In this document: positions 17,398 through 27,384 of the stretch, one piece after another | Position numbering within the stretch: the first letter of the stretch is position 1 | Layout: every line of letters begins with the position of its first letter | Origin: Zoogloea sp021286885 | Lineage (GTDB): Bacteria > Pseudomonadota > Gammaproteobacteria > Burkholderiales > Rhodocyclaceae | NCBI RefSeq assembly: GCF_041915215.1 | Contig: NZ_JAYSBV010000010.1 | DNA length: 64,000 nucleotides | Strand: one strand, 5' to 3' | Notes under the pieces: generated by a model | Seen by the model: only the letters and a program-made list of their open reading frames with translations | The model's database searches: none | Told to the model about the DNA's origin: nothing | Position numbers and translations under genes: made by a program

Positions 17398-18249
17398 ATG
17401 TTTGGCAACTGGCTCAAGACTTCCGTCCTGATGGCCGCCATTCTCGCCCTGTTTGCGGTTGTTGGCGCCCTGTTGGGCGGCAAGACCGGCATGCTGCTCG
17501 CCCTGTTGCTGGGCGGCGGGATGAACATCTTCTCCTACTGGTTCTCCGACCAGATGGTGCTGCGCATGTACAACGCCCAGCAGGTGGATGAAACCAGCTC
17601 GCCCTATCTGTACAACATGGTGCGCGAACTGGCTGGCCGGGCCGGACTACCCATGCCCAAGGTGTACATCATCCACGAGGATCAGCCCAACGCCTTTGCC
17701 ACCGGGCGCAACCCGGAGAACGCCGCCGTAGCGGCCACCACTGGCATCCTGCAGATGCTGAGCGCCCGGGAGCTGCGCGGGGTGATGGCCCATGAGCTGG
17801 CCCACGTTCAGCACCGGGACATCCTGATTTCCACCATTTCGGCCACCATGGCCGGGGCCATTTCGGCCCTGGCCAACATCGCCATGTTCTTTGGCGGGCG
17901 GGATTCCGAAGGACGCCCGGTCAATCCCCTGGCGGGCATTCTGGTGGCCCTGCTGGCCCCCCTGGCTGCCAGCCTGATCCAGATGGCCATTTCCCGAGCC
18001 CGGGAGTTTGAAGCCGACCGGGGCGGCGCCCAGATCAGCGGCGACCCGAACGCCCTGGCCGATGCGCTCCACAAGATCCACGCCTACGCCCAGGGGATTC
18101 CCATGAACACCGCCGAGGCCCATCCGGAAACCGCCCAGATGATGATCATGAACCCCCTCTCGGGGGGCGGGCTGGCGGGGCTGTTCAGCACCCACCCGGA
18201 TACCGGCGAACGGATCGCCCGGCTGCGGGCCATGGCCCGGGGACGCTGA
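17398..18249 (+). CDS. htpX: membrane protease HtpX
   Basis: A 283-residue zinc metalloprotease of family M48B in the inner membrane, which degrades misfolded membrane proteins together with FtsH. Two N-terminal transmembrane segments (LMAAILALFAVVGALLG; MLLALLLGGGMNIFSYWF) precede the catalytic HELAHVQHRD (HExxH) at about residue 131. Another hydrophobic hairpin follows (AGILVALLAPLAASLIQMAI), then the third zinc ligand in EFEADRGGA. Start chosen at ATG 17398 (MFGNWLKTSV), preceded by a GAAAGGA Shine-Dalgarno at about 17384-17390. The frame is open upstream into the fmt end, but without conservation. Followed by a good terminator. Confidence 0.95.
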   Translation: MFGNWLKTSVLMAAILALFAVVGALLGGKTGMLLALLLGGGMNIFSYWFSDQMVLRMYNAQQVDETSSPYLYNMVRELAGRAGLPMPKVYIIHEDQPNAFATGRNPENAAVAATTGILQMLSARELRGVMAHELAHVQHRDILISTISATMAGAISALANIAMFFGGRDSEGRPVNPLAGILVALLAPLAASLIQMAISRAREFEADRGGAQISGDPNALADALHKIHAYAQGIPMNTAEAHPETAQMMIMNPLSGGGLAGLFSTHPDTGERIARLRAMARGR

Positions 18250-18283
18250 AGCCCCCCGGGCGTCTGCCGCCCAAAATCAAAAA

Positions 18284-18317
18284 CAAAAAACCCGGCACAT
18301 CCAGGCCGGTTTTTTTG
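18284..18317. terminator. bidirectional rho-independent terminator after htpX
   Basis: AAAAAACCCGGC, a short loop, then GCCGGTTTTTTT: a GC stem flanked by A-run and T-run, so it serves both htpX (+) and the kinase gene ending at 18348 (-). Confidence 0.8.
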
Positions 18318-18347
18318 TTGTCTGGCTGTTCTCTGGCGGACGGGCGC

Positions 18348-19808
18348 TCAGGGCCCACCCTCGGCAGGCATATCTACCAACGGCAGGGTAATGATGAAGG
18401 CACTCCCCATGCCCGGGGTGCTGACCACATCAATGCGCCCCCCATGCTGACGCACAATCCGATACGTGGCCGAGAGCCCCAGCCCACGCCCCTGCCCCAC
18501 CGGGCGGGTGGTGAAAAATGGGTCGAACACCCGGCTGCGCACCGCTTCATCCATCCCGCAGCCGGTATCACGCACTTCGATGCGCAGTTCTCCGGGGCGT
18601 TGCTCCAGGCAAGCGGTAATGGCCCCGGGCTTACCTTCCAGGGCCAGGGCCGCATTCTCTAGGAGTGCTCGAAACGCAGAGCCCAGCAGCGTTGGGTTGA
18701 CGGGCAGCAAGGGGAGGTCCGGTGCGTATTCGCGCACCACATCCACCCCCACCGGACGGGCTTCGGCAGTTTCACGGATGGCCTGATCCATGAGTTCGGG
18801 GATGCCGCTCCAGATCCCCGTGGCCGGGCTGGGATTGGCAAACTCGGACAGGGCACGCACCACCTCCCCGACCCGATCCACGCCCTTTTCTGATTCGGCG
18901 AGCAAGGTAGGCAGCTCGTCGCGGATGTAGTTCAGATCAATCCGGGCCCGCGCACTCTGCCAGGCGCTGCGGGGCATTTCACCCTGCACCAAACGGTCGG
19001 AGTCGCCGGCCAGATCCAGCAGCTGCCCCGCATAGCCCCCCAGGGCGCTCAGATTCGAGGCCACAAACCCGAGGGGGTTGTTGATTTCATGGGCAATACC
19101 TGCCGCGAGCTGGCCCACCGCCGCCATTTTGTCGGCCTCCAGCAGGCGGGCTTGGGTTTCCTGGAGACGCCCCAGGGTCTGCCGCAGTTCCTGGTTGGTT
19201 TCGTTCAATGCCAGGGTACGCGCCGCAATCCGCTGCTCCAGGCCGGCATTCAGGCGCACCAACTCCCGGTTGCGCTCCCCCAGCACCCCCAACAAGCGGC
19301 GCACCGCCTGGACCAGGGCCTGATTCGCCGGATCGGGGTTCACCCCCGCATCCAGCTCATAGGCCGCAGCGGGACTCTGGCCGGACTGGATCGCCCGGAT
19401 CTGGCGGGCCATGCTGCGGTCCGTGTCCAGAATATGAAAGCTCAACCAGCTGGTGACAAAACCGTAGAGCACCGATGTGACCCGAGCCGGGTCGGTAGAG
19501 CGGCGCATGTCCTCCACCTGGGTGATGAATTCCTGGTGGCTGCGCCCATGACTTTGAAGATGGCGCGGATCCAGCCCGACCTGCTGCATCAAGGCCTCTT
19601 CGGCACTGAAGTGATGCTGGGCGTAGCGAGCCAGGGCATCCAGAATGCGCTCCAGTTCAGCCGGCTTGAGCCCTTCACCCCCCATGGCCCGGCTGGCCAG
19701 CATGTTGACCAGATCCACCAGCTTGTGATGCTGGGCATCCACATCATCCAGGCCCGTTTCAAAGTAGGCCGCCCAGGCAAAGGGCGCGGGGCCGGCCGGC
19801 GTGCTCAC
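18348..19808 (-). CDS. bacteriohemerythrin-sensor histidine kinase
   Basis: 486 residues. Residues about 12-135 form a bacteriohemerythrin domain: FETGLDDVDAQHHKLVDLVN carries the first His, ARYAQHHFSAEEAL the HxxxE pair, HLQSHGRSHQEF two His, and WLSFHILDTD the final HxxxD. This pattern is a non-haem di-iron site that binds O2. A coiled linker (NRELVRLNAGLEQRI...LGRLQETQARLLEADKMA) leads to a histidine kinase with H-box GIAHEINNPLGF (NtrB/PAS-kinase-like HEINNPL type) and an ATPase domain with N-box RALLENAALALEGK, DTGCGMDE and GRGLGLSATYRI. No transmembrane segment, so a cytosolic O2- or redox-responsive kinase (inferred). Its start overlaps the stop of the giant kinase by four bases (ATGA), so the two are made together. 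No response regulator gene is adjacent; the upstream kinase supplies a receiver. Confidence 0.88.
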   Translation of the reverse strand: MSTPAGPAPFAWAAYFETGLDDVDAQHHKLVDLVNMLASRAMGGEGLKPAELERILDALARYAQHHFSAEEALMQQVGLDPRHLQSHGRSHQEFITQVEDMRRSTDPARVTSVLYGFVTSWLSFHILDTDRSMARQIRAIQSGQSPAAAYELDAGVNPDPANQALVQAVRRLLGVLGERNRELVRLNAGLEQRIAARTLALNETNQELRQTLGRLQETQARLLEADKMAAVGQLAAGIAHEINNPLGFVASNLSALGGYAGQLLDLAGDSDRLVQGEMPRSAWQSARARIDLNYIRDELPTLLAESEKGVDRVGEVVRALSEFANPSPATGIWSGIPELMDQAIRETAEARPVGVDVVREYAPDLPLLPVNPTLLGSAFRALLENAALALEGKPGAITACLEQRPGELRIEVRDTGCGMDEAVRSRVFDPFFTTRPVGQGRGLGLSATYRIVRQHGGRIDVVSTPGMGSAFIITLPLVDMPAEGGP

Positions 19809-22800
19809 CGGGGGTGCTCCGGGTGGGCCGCCACCGCCCGCCCCAGCTTTTCGAGGAAGGGCGGCAGGGCTTTCACCACATTGGCCAGGTGCCCCGCCAG
19901 CGCATCGGGGCCTCGCTCATCCCGTACCGCCTGGCACAGGGCATCGGCCAATTGGTAGAGCTGAGTCGCACCGATATTGCCCGCCGAGCCCTTGAGGGTA
20001 TGGCTCAGTTCTTCTATGGCACGCAGATCCCCCGCCTCCAGGAAGGCCTCCAGTTTTTCACCCGTCTGGGCCTGGGTTGCCAGGAACATGGACAGCAGGC
20101 GCAGGTAGATGGGCCAGCGCCCCCGCACCCGGGCGAGGCCCTGGTTCAGGTCAAACCCGCCGATGAGACCAAACAGGGGCTCCCAATCCTGGGACGAAGG
20201 GGTGTTTTCGGGAATCCATTTGAGCAAAGTCCGGAACAGGTTTTCCGGATCAACGGGTTTGGCGATGAAGTCGTTCATCCCCGCATGCAGGCAGGCCTCC
20301 CGATCATCGTCAAACGCATTGGCGGTCATGGCCACAATCGGCACCTGCGCCCGCTCAGGCAGGGCTCTGATCCGGCGCGTGGCTTCCAGTCCATCCATCA
20401 CAGGCATCTGCATGTCCATCAGAATCAGGTCGTAGTTCTGGGAAGCGGCCTTGTCCACCGCCACCTGCCCGTTTTCGGCACGGTCGATGCGCAACTTGAG
20501 CTCGCTCATCATCTCGACCGCCACTTCCTGATTGAGCAGATTGTCCTCCACCAGCAGCACCCGGCAGCCCAACAGGCGCCGCCCTTCCTTGAGCAGCATT
20601 TCCAGGGGCAACTCCAGGGGCGGGGCTTCGGGCAAGGCCTCTTCCCGCCGCTTGAGCCGGGCAGTAAACCAGAAGATGCTGCCCCGTCCAGGCTGGCTTT
20701 CGGCCCCGGCCTCCCCGCCCATCAAGCGTGCCAGATGGCGGGTCAGGGCCAAACCCAGACCAGTACCACCGTATTTGCGGGTTGTGGAGGTGTCTGCCTG
20801 CTCAAAAGACTGAAACAGGCGCGGCAACTGCTCCGGCATGATGCCGATGCCCGTATCTTCCACTTCAAAGCGCACCAGAACATCTTCGGCCCCCTGCTCC
20901 ATCACCCGCGCCCGCAGATGAATATGCCCAGAATCGGTAAACTTGACCGCATTGCTGAGGTAATTGAGCAGCGCCTGGCGCAGACGCGTCACATCCCCCC
21001 CCAAAACAGCGGGAAGATCGCCGGTGTCGGACTTGAAATCCAGCCCCTTGGCACTCAAACGGTCCTGAATCAGGGAATGGGCCTGGTTGAAGAGGGCCCC
21101 CGGGGCAAAGTCAATGGCCTCCAGAGTCAGCTTGCCCGCTTCGATCTTGGACAAATCCAGGATGTCGTTGATCAGGGACAGCAAATGGCTGCCCGCGCTG
21201 CGTATGCGCCCTACCCGCTCCTGCTGCTGGGGCGTGAGGGGTGTGCGCTCCAGCATGCGCGCAAGCCCCAGAATGGCATTCATGGGGGTGCGAATTTCGT
21301 GGCTCATATTGGCCAGGAAGGCGCTCTTGGCCTGGCTGGCCGACTCGGCCCGCTGGCGTGCCTCGGCCAGCTGGGTCGTGCGCTCGCTCACCAGGTCTTC
21401 AAGGTGATGGTGATAGACCTCCAGCTGGGCATCCAGTTTGCGCAGTTCGGTGATGTCAAAAAAACTGGCCAAGAAGCTATTGTCCAGCAGGGTGCCGGAC
21501 ACCAGCAGGGTACGCACCTCCCCATCCTTGCAGGTGATGCGGTATTCGGTAGCTTCAATGTCGGAGCCGGTGCGGGCCGCCCGCGCCACGGCGGCCTTCC
21601 AGGTTTCCTTGACCCAGGCCCGATAAGCCGGATCGGGGTAAGCCAGATTCCACCACACCTCCAGATTGGGCACATCCAGCAAGTCGTAGCCAAAAGTCTG
21701 GACAAAGCGGTGATTCACATCCGCAATGCCCCCATCGCCATTCACGAACACCAGAGGCATGGGCGCAGACTGGAAGAGTTTGCGGAAGCGTGCTTCGCTT
21801 TCCCGCAGGGCACTCTCTTCCCGGTGACGGCTGATCGCAATCGCCGCCGCGTCGGTGGCCAAGGCCACCTGTTGGGCATGAATTTCTGACGGACGAGAAC
21901 GCTCAGCTGGATAGAGGGCAAACGTGCCCAACACACCGCCGGAGCGACTCAGGATGGGATAAGACCAGCAGGCCTTGAGCCCATACGCCTCAGCCAGCGG
22001 ACGGCACACATCCCAATGGGGATCGGTTGGAATATCCTCGGCAATGACCACCTGCGCCAGGCTGGCCGCCGTGCCACACGAGCCCGCCATGGGGCCGATC
22101 GCAAAACCATCCAGCGCCTCCGAATAGGCGGCAGGCAAACTGGGCGCAGCCCCAGGCCGCAGGCAGCCATGGGCCTCGTCAAGCAACAAAATGGACACCC
22201 GCACGCCCGGAATCTGAGCTTCCACCGCCTCGGCCAGGGTGCTCAGGGTGTCGCTCAGACGCGCACCGGAGGCCACCATTTCAAGCACCTGGCGCTGGGT
22301 TGCGAGGGCCAGTTCGCTCCGTTTCTGAATCGTCACATCGGTCCAGACGCCCACCACCTCGATGCCGGCTTCGGGGCTGCGCTGGCCGATCCGCATTTCA
22401 TCGCGAATCCAGTGGTACTCCCCATTCCGGTGGGCAAACCGGTACTCATGGGCCACCTGCCCGCTGTGGAGCAGATCCCGCATGCGATGCTGGGCCAACT
22501 CCCGATCCGCCGGATGAATATGCTGGCTCCACCAGCCGGGGGCCAGGGCTTCGCTGCGCGTATAGCCCAGAATGCGCTCTATATTTTCCCCCACCGCCAC
22601 CGAACGAATCCCCGAGGGCTCCATCAACAGCGCATACAAAATGGTCGGGCTGGCCTCCACCAAATGGCGGAGCTGGCGCTCAGCCTCCTGCTGGTTGTGC
22701 TGGGCCTCGTCACGCTCCTGGCGGTCACGCAGCACCCCGAGCCCAAAGGCGAGATCCGAAGCCAATTCGCCCAAGAGCCGGATTTCCTCCTCACCAAAGG

Positions 22801-25213
22801 CGTCATCATCGCGGGAGTAAACGTTGAGCACCCCCAGACAGACACCCGTGCGGCCCAGCATGGGCAGCGCGCAGGACGAGGCATAGCCCCGCTCCAGGGC
22901 CGCCGCACGCCACGGAGCATAGGCCGGATCCGTCAGAATGTGATGACAAATGACGGGGCGGGCTTCTCGGATCGCGGTTCCGGTGGGGCCACGCCCTTCC
23001 GGCACATCCGCCCAACTGAGCTTCAGCGCATCCAGATAACCCAGCTCCAGCCCGCAACCTGCCACCGGCAGCACCCGCCGCGCCCCTTCCGGCTCGGCAT
23101 AGCCCACCCACACCATGCGGTAATCCCCCAACTCCACCAACACCCGGCAAACATCGTTCAGCAGGGCCTTTTCATCGGTGGCATGGGCCAGGATCTGATT
23201 GCATTCGCTCAGGGTGCGCAGGGCTCGATTAGCTCGCTGAAGCCCGTGCTCCGCCCGCTTGCGCTCGGTGATGTCGCTCCAGATCGCCGCCAGATAGCCC
23301 CGCCCTTCCCACTGGATGCCCCGGGCACTCACCCGTACATCCCGCAGGCTGCCATTCTTGTGGCGATTACGGGTTTCAATGACTGCGCCTTCGGGAGTAT
23401 TCATGCGCTCAAAGTGGGCGCGGATCTCGGCCTCTGACAGGGCCGCATCAATATCTGCCACCGTAAGCTGGGCAAACTCGTCCCGGGTATAGCCCAGATT
23501 CTGATGGGCGGCCTGATTGAACTCCACCAGACGGCCCGTTTCCAGATCCACCAGGGCGATCGAGTCGGCTGCCTGGCTCACGATGCTGGAGAAGATTTCC
23601 TCCCGCTCCCGCAGGGCCTCCCGAGTCCGGCGTGCATCGGTGATATCCCGCCCCACGCCCAAGACCCCGATCAAGCGGCCATCCAGCCCATACATGGGGG
23701 TTTTGATGGTTTCCAGCAGCTCTTTGTGGCCATCGTCGGCAAAAACAACTTCTTCTTCATTGCGTACCGAATGCCCGGCAGCCACAGCAGCCAAATCATG
23801 GGCACGGAAAAACTCGGCTTTCTCTGCCGGAACGAAGTCAAAGTCGGAGCGCCCGACGATGCGTGCCTCCGGCGCGTTAAACATGCGCTCAAACCGGGGG
23901 TTGCAGGCCAAATACATCCCGCTGGGGTCTTTGAGCCAGACCAAATCCGGCAGCGTGCGGATCAGGGCCTTGAGAAAGTTGCGCTCCTCTTCCAGGCTGG
24001 AGGCATCGCGCTTGCGCCGGCTGATGTCGATGGTGGTACCCAGCAGACTGCCGGCTCCATCCACCCAGCGCCCCCGGCTGTGCACCCACAGCCACTCACC
24101 CTTCCCCTGGCGCAGGCGGTACTCGCAGAACACCTCCCCCTGATGCAGGCTTTCCTGCACCAGGGCAGCAATCCCTGCCCGGTCTTCCGGGTGGATGCGC
24201 TCCAGCCACTCTGCAAGATTGCGCGGCCCCGCCCCCTCCTCACCGGTGAGGCGCAGCATGGCCGGATCCCAGTGCAAGACATCCTGCGCGGGCTGGTACT
24301 CCCACACCCCCAGGCGCCCGACTTCCAAAGCCATGGCCAACCGGGCCTCCAGGCCCACCGTCTGCTCCCGCAGATGCACTTCTTCGGTCAGGGCATCCTG
24401 CAGAAACTCCAGGCCCAGCAGATCCAGAATGCGATCCTGACCAAACACCCCTTTGAGCCGACCATCTGCCCCCAACACCGGGATGTGGCGCAGCCGATGG
24501 GTCTGCATCAGGCGGGCCGCATCCATCAACCCCTGGCCTTCCTGCAAACACACCAGGGGCTGACTCATGACCTCATGCAAACGCAGCCCGGCCAAATCCC
24601 GCACCTCCACCAGCAAGGGGGGCAAATCCCGTTCGGTGAAGATTCCCACGGGTCGGCCCTGGGCTTCGACCACCACAAACTCCCGCTGACTGGCGGCCAT
24701 GGTGTCGATGGCTTCTGCAACGCTCGCTTCCGGCCCCATGACCAGCAGGCCGCGCTCCAGCAGATGCTCCAGGCGCTCAAGGCCGCGCCAATCATCGGCG
24801 GCCAGTTCGCTGCGCAGGTCGGTTTCGCTCAGCATCCCGAGCAGGGCACCCCCATCGTCCACCACCACCAGATGCCGGATATGGCGATGGCGCATCCGAA
24901 AATAGGCGCTCCGAAAATCCTCCCGGGAAGCCACGCCCACCAGGGGCTGGCTCATCACCTCCGCAATCGCCATGTCTCCAGCCCCCGGCGTGCGCAGGAG
25001 GCGCAGCATGTCGCGCTCGGTGAGGATTCCCACCGGGTGCGCGCCCTCCACCACCACCACACTGGAAATGCGCCGTTCCGCCATGCGTCGGGCGGCATCG
25101 GCTACCCGGCATGTGGGGGAGACCACTTCCACCGGGCTCTGCATGATTTCAACCAGACGACGGGCGGCACGACTGGTGCCGGTATTCAGCAAGGGACACA
25201 TGGCGGCAGACAT
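19805..25213 (-). CDS. giant CBS/PAS/GAF hybrid sensor histidine kinase with receiver and Hpt domains
   Basis: 1802 residues, no transmembrane segment. Order, with rough positions: four CBS motifs as two Bateman modules (20-270; ISSVVVVEGAHPVGILTERD, IRHLVVVDDGGALLGMLSET, VGIFTERDLPPL, LRHIPVLGADGRLKGVFGQD); three PAS/PAC units (290-665); a GAF (about 680-830); a PAS (840-970); a second GAF (985-1130); a PAS (1140-1260); HisKA with SHEIRTPMN (His near 1304); HATPase with NYLSNAVKFTDSG, DTGIGI, GGTGLGL; a receiver with LLVEDNLLNQEVAVEM and LILMDMQMPVMDG (Asp near 1600); and an Hpt with SHTLKGSAGNIG (His near 1738). CBS domains usually bind adenine nucleotides; PAS and GAF sense small molecules or redox. 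It is thus a complete intramolecular phosphorelay. The output partner is not in the window. Co-translated with the hemerythrin kinase downstream. Confidence 0.9.
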   Translation of the reverse strand: MSAAMCPLLNTGTSRAARRLVEIMQSPVEVVSPTCRVADAARRMAERRISSVVVVEGAHPVGILTERDMLRLLRTPGAGDMAIAEVMSQPLVGVASREDFRSAYFRMRHRHIRHLVVVDDGGALLGMLSETDLRSELAADDWRGLERLEHLLERGLLVMGPEASVAEAIDTMAASQREFVVVEAQGRPVGIFTERDLPPLLVEVRDLAGLRLHEVMSQPLVCLQEGQGLMDAARLMQTHRLRHIPVLGADGRLKGVFGQDRILDLLGLEFLQDALTEEVHLREQTVGLEARLAMALEVGRLGVWEYQPAQDVLHWDPAMLRLTGEEGAGPRNLAEWLERIHPEDRAGIAALVQESLHQGEVFCEYRLRQGKGEWLWVHSRGRWVDGAGSLLGTTIDISRRKRDASSLEEERNFLKALIRTLPDLVWLKDPSGMYLACNPRFERMFNAPEARIVGRSDFDFVPAEKAEFFRAHDLAAVAAGHSVRNEEEVVFADDGHKELLETIKTPMYGLDGRLIGVLGVGRDITDARRTREALREREEIFSSIVSQAADSIALVDLETGRLVEFNQAAHQNLGYTRDEFAQLTVADIDAALSEAEIRAHFERMNTPEGAVIETRNRHKNGSLRDVRVSARGIQWEGRGYLAAIWSDITERKRAEHGLQRANRALRTLSECNQILAHATDEKALLNDVCRVLVELGDYRMVWVGYAEPEGARRVLPVAGCGLELGYLDALKLSWADVPEGRGPTGTAIREARPVICHHILTDPAYAPWRAAALERGYASSCALPMLGRTGVCLGVLNVYSRDDDAFGEEEIRLLGELASDLAFGLGVLRDRQERDEAQHNQQEAERQLRHLVEASPTILYALLMEPSGIRSVAVGENIERILGYTRSEALAPGWWSQHIHPADRELAQHRMRDLLHSGQVAHEYRFAHRNGEYHWIRDEMRIGQRSPEAGIEVVGVWTDVTIQKRSELALATQRQVLEMVASGARLSDTLSTLAEAVEAQIPGVRVSILLLDEAHGCLRPGAAPSLPAAYSEALDGFAIGPMAGSCGTAASLAQVVIAEDIPTDPHWDVCRPLAEAYGLKACWSYPILSRSGGVLGTFALYPAERSRPSEIHAQQVALATDAAAIAISRHREESALRESEARFRKLFQSAPMPLVFVNGDGGIADVNHRFVQTFGYDLLDVPNLEVWWNLAYPDPAYRAWVKETWKAAVARAARTGSDIEATEYRITCKDGEVRTLLVSGTLLDNSFLASFFDITELRKLDAQLEVYHHHLEDLVSERTTQLAEARQRAESASQAKSAFLANMSHEIRTPMNAILGLARMLERTPLTPQQQERVGRIRSAGSHLLSLINDILDLSKIEAGKLTLEAIDFAPGALFNQAHSLIQDRLSAKGLDFKSDTGDLPAVLGGDVTRLRQALLNYLSNAVKFTDSGHIHLRARVMEQGAEDVLVRFEVEDTGIGIMPEQLPRLFQSFEQADTSTTRKYGGTGLGLALTRHLARLMGGEAGAESQPGRGSIFWFTARLKRREEALPEAPPLELPLEMLLKEGRRLLGCRVLLVEDNLLNQEVAVEMMSELKLRIDRAENGQVAVDKAASQNYDLILMDMQMPVMDGLEATRRIRALPERAQVPIVAMTANAFDDDREACLHAGMNDFIAKPVDPENLFRTLLKWIPENTPSSQDWEPLFGLIGGFDLNQGLARVRGRWPIYLRLLSMFLATQAQTGEKLEAFLEAGDLRAIEELSHTLKGSAGNIGATQLYQLADALCQAVRDERGPDALAGHLANVVKALPPFLEKLGRAVAAHPEHPR

Positions 25214-25476
25214 GAACTCAGAATGATGGAATATTCGGGTCTTCTGGTGCGTAGTTCAACAGTTTTAGCTTAGCGCAGGCTTATCGGCAGCCGATGCCCC
25301 AGGATTGACCCGATCAGACTCCAAACCTTCCGAAACCTGCCACCAAGCCCCCTAAGCCTTTGTAAAAGCGCCCGTTTTGCCAGCCGAGCAGTCTCGCCAC
25401 ACTGTATTTTTGCAGCGCAAGGCCGTATCATGCTGCACCCCTGTTTTCCCTTTTTCCTTTTCCCAGAATTCTTCCC

Positions 25477-27384
25477 ATGCTCCACCCCTCCCGATTCGAC
25501 GTGATCGTTGTCGGCGGCGGTCATGCCGGTACCGAGGCGGCCCTGGCGGCTGCCCGGGCGGGCTGCAAGACCCTGCTCCTGACCCACAACATAGAAACCC
25601 TGGGCCAGATGAGTTGCAACCCCTCCATCGGCGGGATAGGCAAGGGACATCTGGTCAAAGAGGTCGACGCCCTGGGCGGCGCCATGGCGGCCGCCACCGA
25701 CGAAGGCGGCATCCAGTTCCGCATCCTCAACGCCAGCAAGGGCCCCGCCGTGCGCGCCACCCGCGCCCAGGCCGACCGGGTGCTGTACAAAGCCGCGATC
25801 CGGCGCCGGCTCGAAAACCAGCCCAACCTGTGGCTGTTCCAGCAGGCGGTGGACGACATCACCGTGGTGGGCGACCGGGTGACCGGCGTCGTCACCCAGA
25901 TCGGGCTGCGCTTTGAAGCGCCCGCGGTGGTGCTCACCGCCGGCACCTTCCTGAACGGGCTGATCCACGTGGGCCTGCAGAACCACTCCGGCGGCCGCGC
26001 CGGCGACCCGCCTGCCGTGACCCTGGGCCAGCGCCTCAAGGAACTGCATCTGCCCCAGGGGCGCCTGAAAACCGGCACCCCGCCGCGCCTGGATGCGCGC
26101 AGCATCGACTTCTCGGTGATGGAAGTGCAGCCCGGCGATGATCCGGTGCCCGTGTTCAGCTTCCTGGGCAAGGCCAGCCAGCACCCGCGCCAGTTGCCCT
26201 GCTGGATCACCAACACCAACAGCCGCACCCACGACATCATCCGCGCCAACCTGGACCGTTCGCCCATGTACTGCGGGGTGATCGAAGGGGTGGGGCCGCG
26301 CTACTGCCCGAGCATCGAAGACAAGATCCACCGCTTCGCCGACAAGGACAGCCACCACGTATTCCTGGAGCCCGAAGGCCTCGAGACCCACGAGATCTAC
26401 CCCAACGGGATCTCCACCAGCCTACCCTTCGATGTGCAGCTGGACATCGTGCGCTCCATCAAGGGCCTGGAAAACTGCCACATCCTGCGCCCCGGCTACG
26501 CCATCGAATACGACTACTACGATCCGCGCAACCTCAAGTCCAGCCTGGAAACCAAATCCATCGGCGGGCTGTTCTTCGCGGGCCAGATCAACGGCACCAC
26601 CGGCTACGAAGAAGCCGCCGCCCAGGGCCTGCTGGCGGGGATCAACGCCGCCCTCCAGGTGAAGGGCGAAGAACCCTGGTGCCCGCGCCGGGACGAAGCC
26701 TATCTGGGGGTGCTGGTGGACGACCTCATCACCCGGGGCGTGTCCGAACCCTACCGGATGTTCACCTCCCGGGCCGAATACCGGCTCAGCCTGCGGGAAG
26801 ACAACGCCGACATGCGCCTCACCGAAACCGGACGCCGGCTGGGTCTGGTGGATGATGAGCGCTGGGCCGCCTTCAGCGCCAAGCGCGAAGCCATCGAGCG
26901 CGAGAGCGCCCGCCTGCGCGCCACCTGGGCGACCCCGGCCAAGCTGCCCGCCGAAGCCGCCGAAGCGGTGCTGGGCAAGGCCATCGAACGGGAATACAAC
27001 TATTTCGACCTGCTGCGCCGCCCGGGCGTGAGCTACACCGCCCTGATGGGCCTGCCCGGCGCCCCGGAAAACCCGGAAACCGATCCGCAAGTGGTGGAGC
27101 AGCTCGAAATCGCCGCCAAATACCAGGGCTACATCGACCGCCAGCAGGACGAAGTTGCCCGCCAGGCCCACGCCGAGGGCACGCCCCTGCCGGCAGACCT
27201 GGATTACACCAGCGTGCGCGGCCTGTCCAAAGAAGTGCAGACCCGCCTCAACCAGCACAAACCCGAAACCATCGGCCAGGCGAGCCGCATCCAGGGCATC
27301 ACCCCGGCAGCCATCTCGCTGCTGCTGGTCTGGCTCAAGCGGCGCGAACTGGAACGCAAGTTGCGGGAGCCCCAAAACCCATGA
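25477..27384 (+). CDS. mnmG: tRNA uridine-5-carboxymethylaminomethyl modification enzyme MnmG (GidA)
   Basis: 635 residues, the expected length. With MnmE it installs the carboxymethylaminomethyl group on U34 of certain tRNAs, using FAD and NADH. The N-terminal FAD fold starts DVIVVGGGHAGTEAALAAA; the family signatures GQMSCNPSIGGIGKGHLVKE and GLKTGTPPRLD-type (RLKTGTPPRLDARSID) are present, as is FAGQINGTTGYEEAAAQGL near residue 370. The C-terminal helical domain that contacts MnmE includes YEGYI-like KYQGYIDRQ. The start ATG 25477 has an adjacent A/T-rich leader but no strong Shine-Dalgarno. First gene of the mnmG-rsmG-parA-parB run; the 263-base gap upstream separates it from the divergent giant kinase. 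Confidence 0.97.
   Translation: MLHPSRFDVIVVGGGHAGTEAALAAARAGCKTLLLTHNIETLGQMSCNPSIGGIGKGHLVKEVDALGGAMAAATDEGGIQFRILNASKGPAVRATRAQADRVLYKAAIRRRLENQPNLWLFQQAVDDITVVGDRVTGVVTQIGLRFEAPAVVLTAGTFLNGLIHVGLQNHSGGRAGDPPAVTLGQRLKELHLPQGRLKTGTPPRLDARSIDFSVMEVQPGDDPVPVFSFLGKASQHPRQLPCWITNTNSRTHDIIRANLDRSPMYCGVIEGVGPRYCPSIEDKIHRFADKDSHHVFLEPEGLETHEIYPNGISTSLPFDVQLDIVRSIKGLENCHILRPGYAIEYDYYDPRNLKSSLETKSIGGLFFAGQINGTTGYEEAAAQGLLAGINAALQVKGEEPWCPRRDEAYLGVLVDDLITRGVSEPYRMFTSRAEYRLSLREDNADMRLTETGRRLGLVDDERWAAFSAKREAIERESARLRATWATPAKLPAEAAEAVLGKAIEREYNYFDLLRRPGVSYTALMGLPGAPENPETDPQVVEQLEIAAKYQGYIDRQQDEVARQAHAEGTPLPADLDYTSVRGLSKEVQTRLNQHKPETIGQASRIQGITPAAISLLLVWLKRRELERKLREPQNP

Noticed and set aside
22016..23437. 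473-codon + strand frame opposite the giant kinase
   Set aside because: Shadow of a clearly conserved multidomain coding sequence on the other strand.
25214..25476. Possible replication origin or DnaA boxes beside mnmG
   Set aside because: No TTATCCACA-like cluster seen; the region is only AT-richer near the kinase start.
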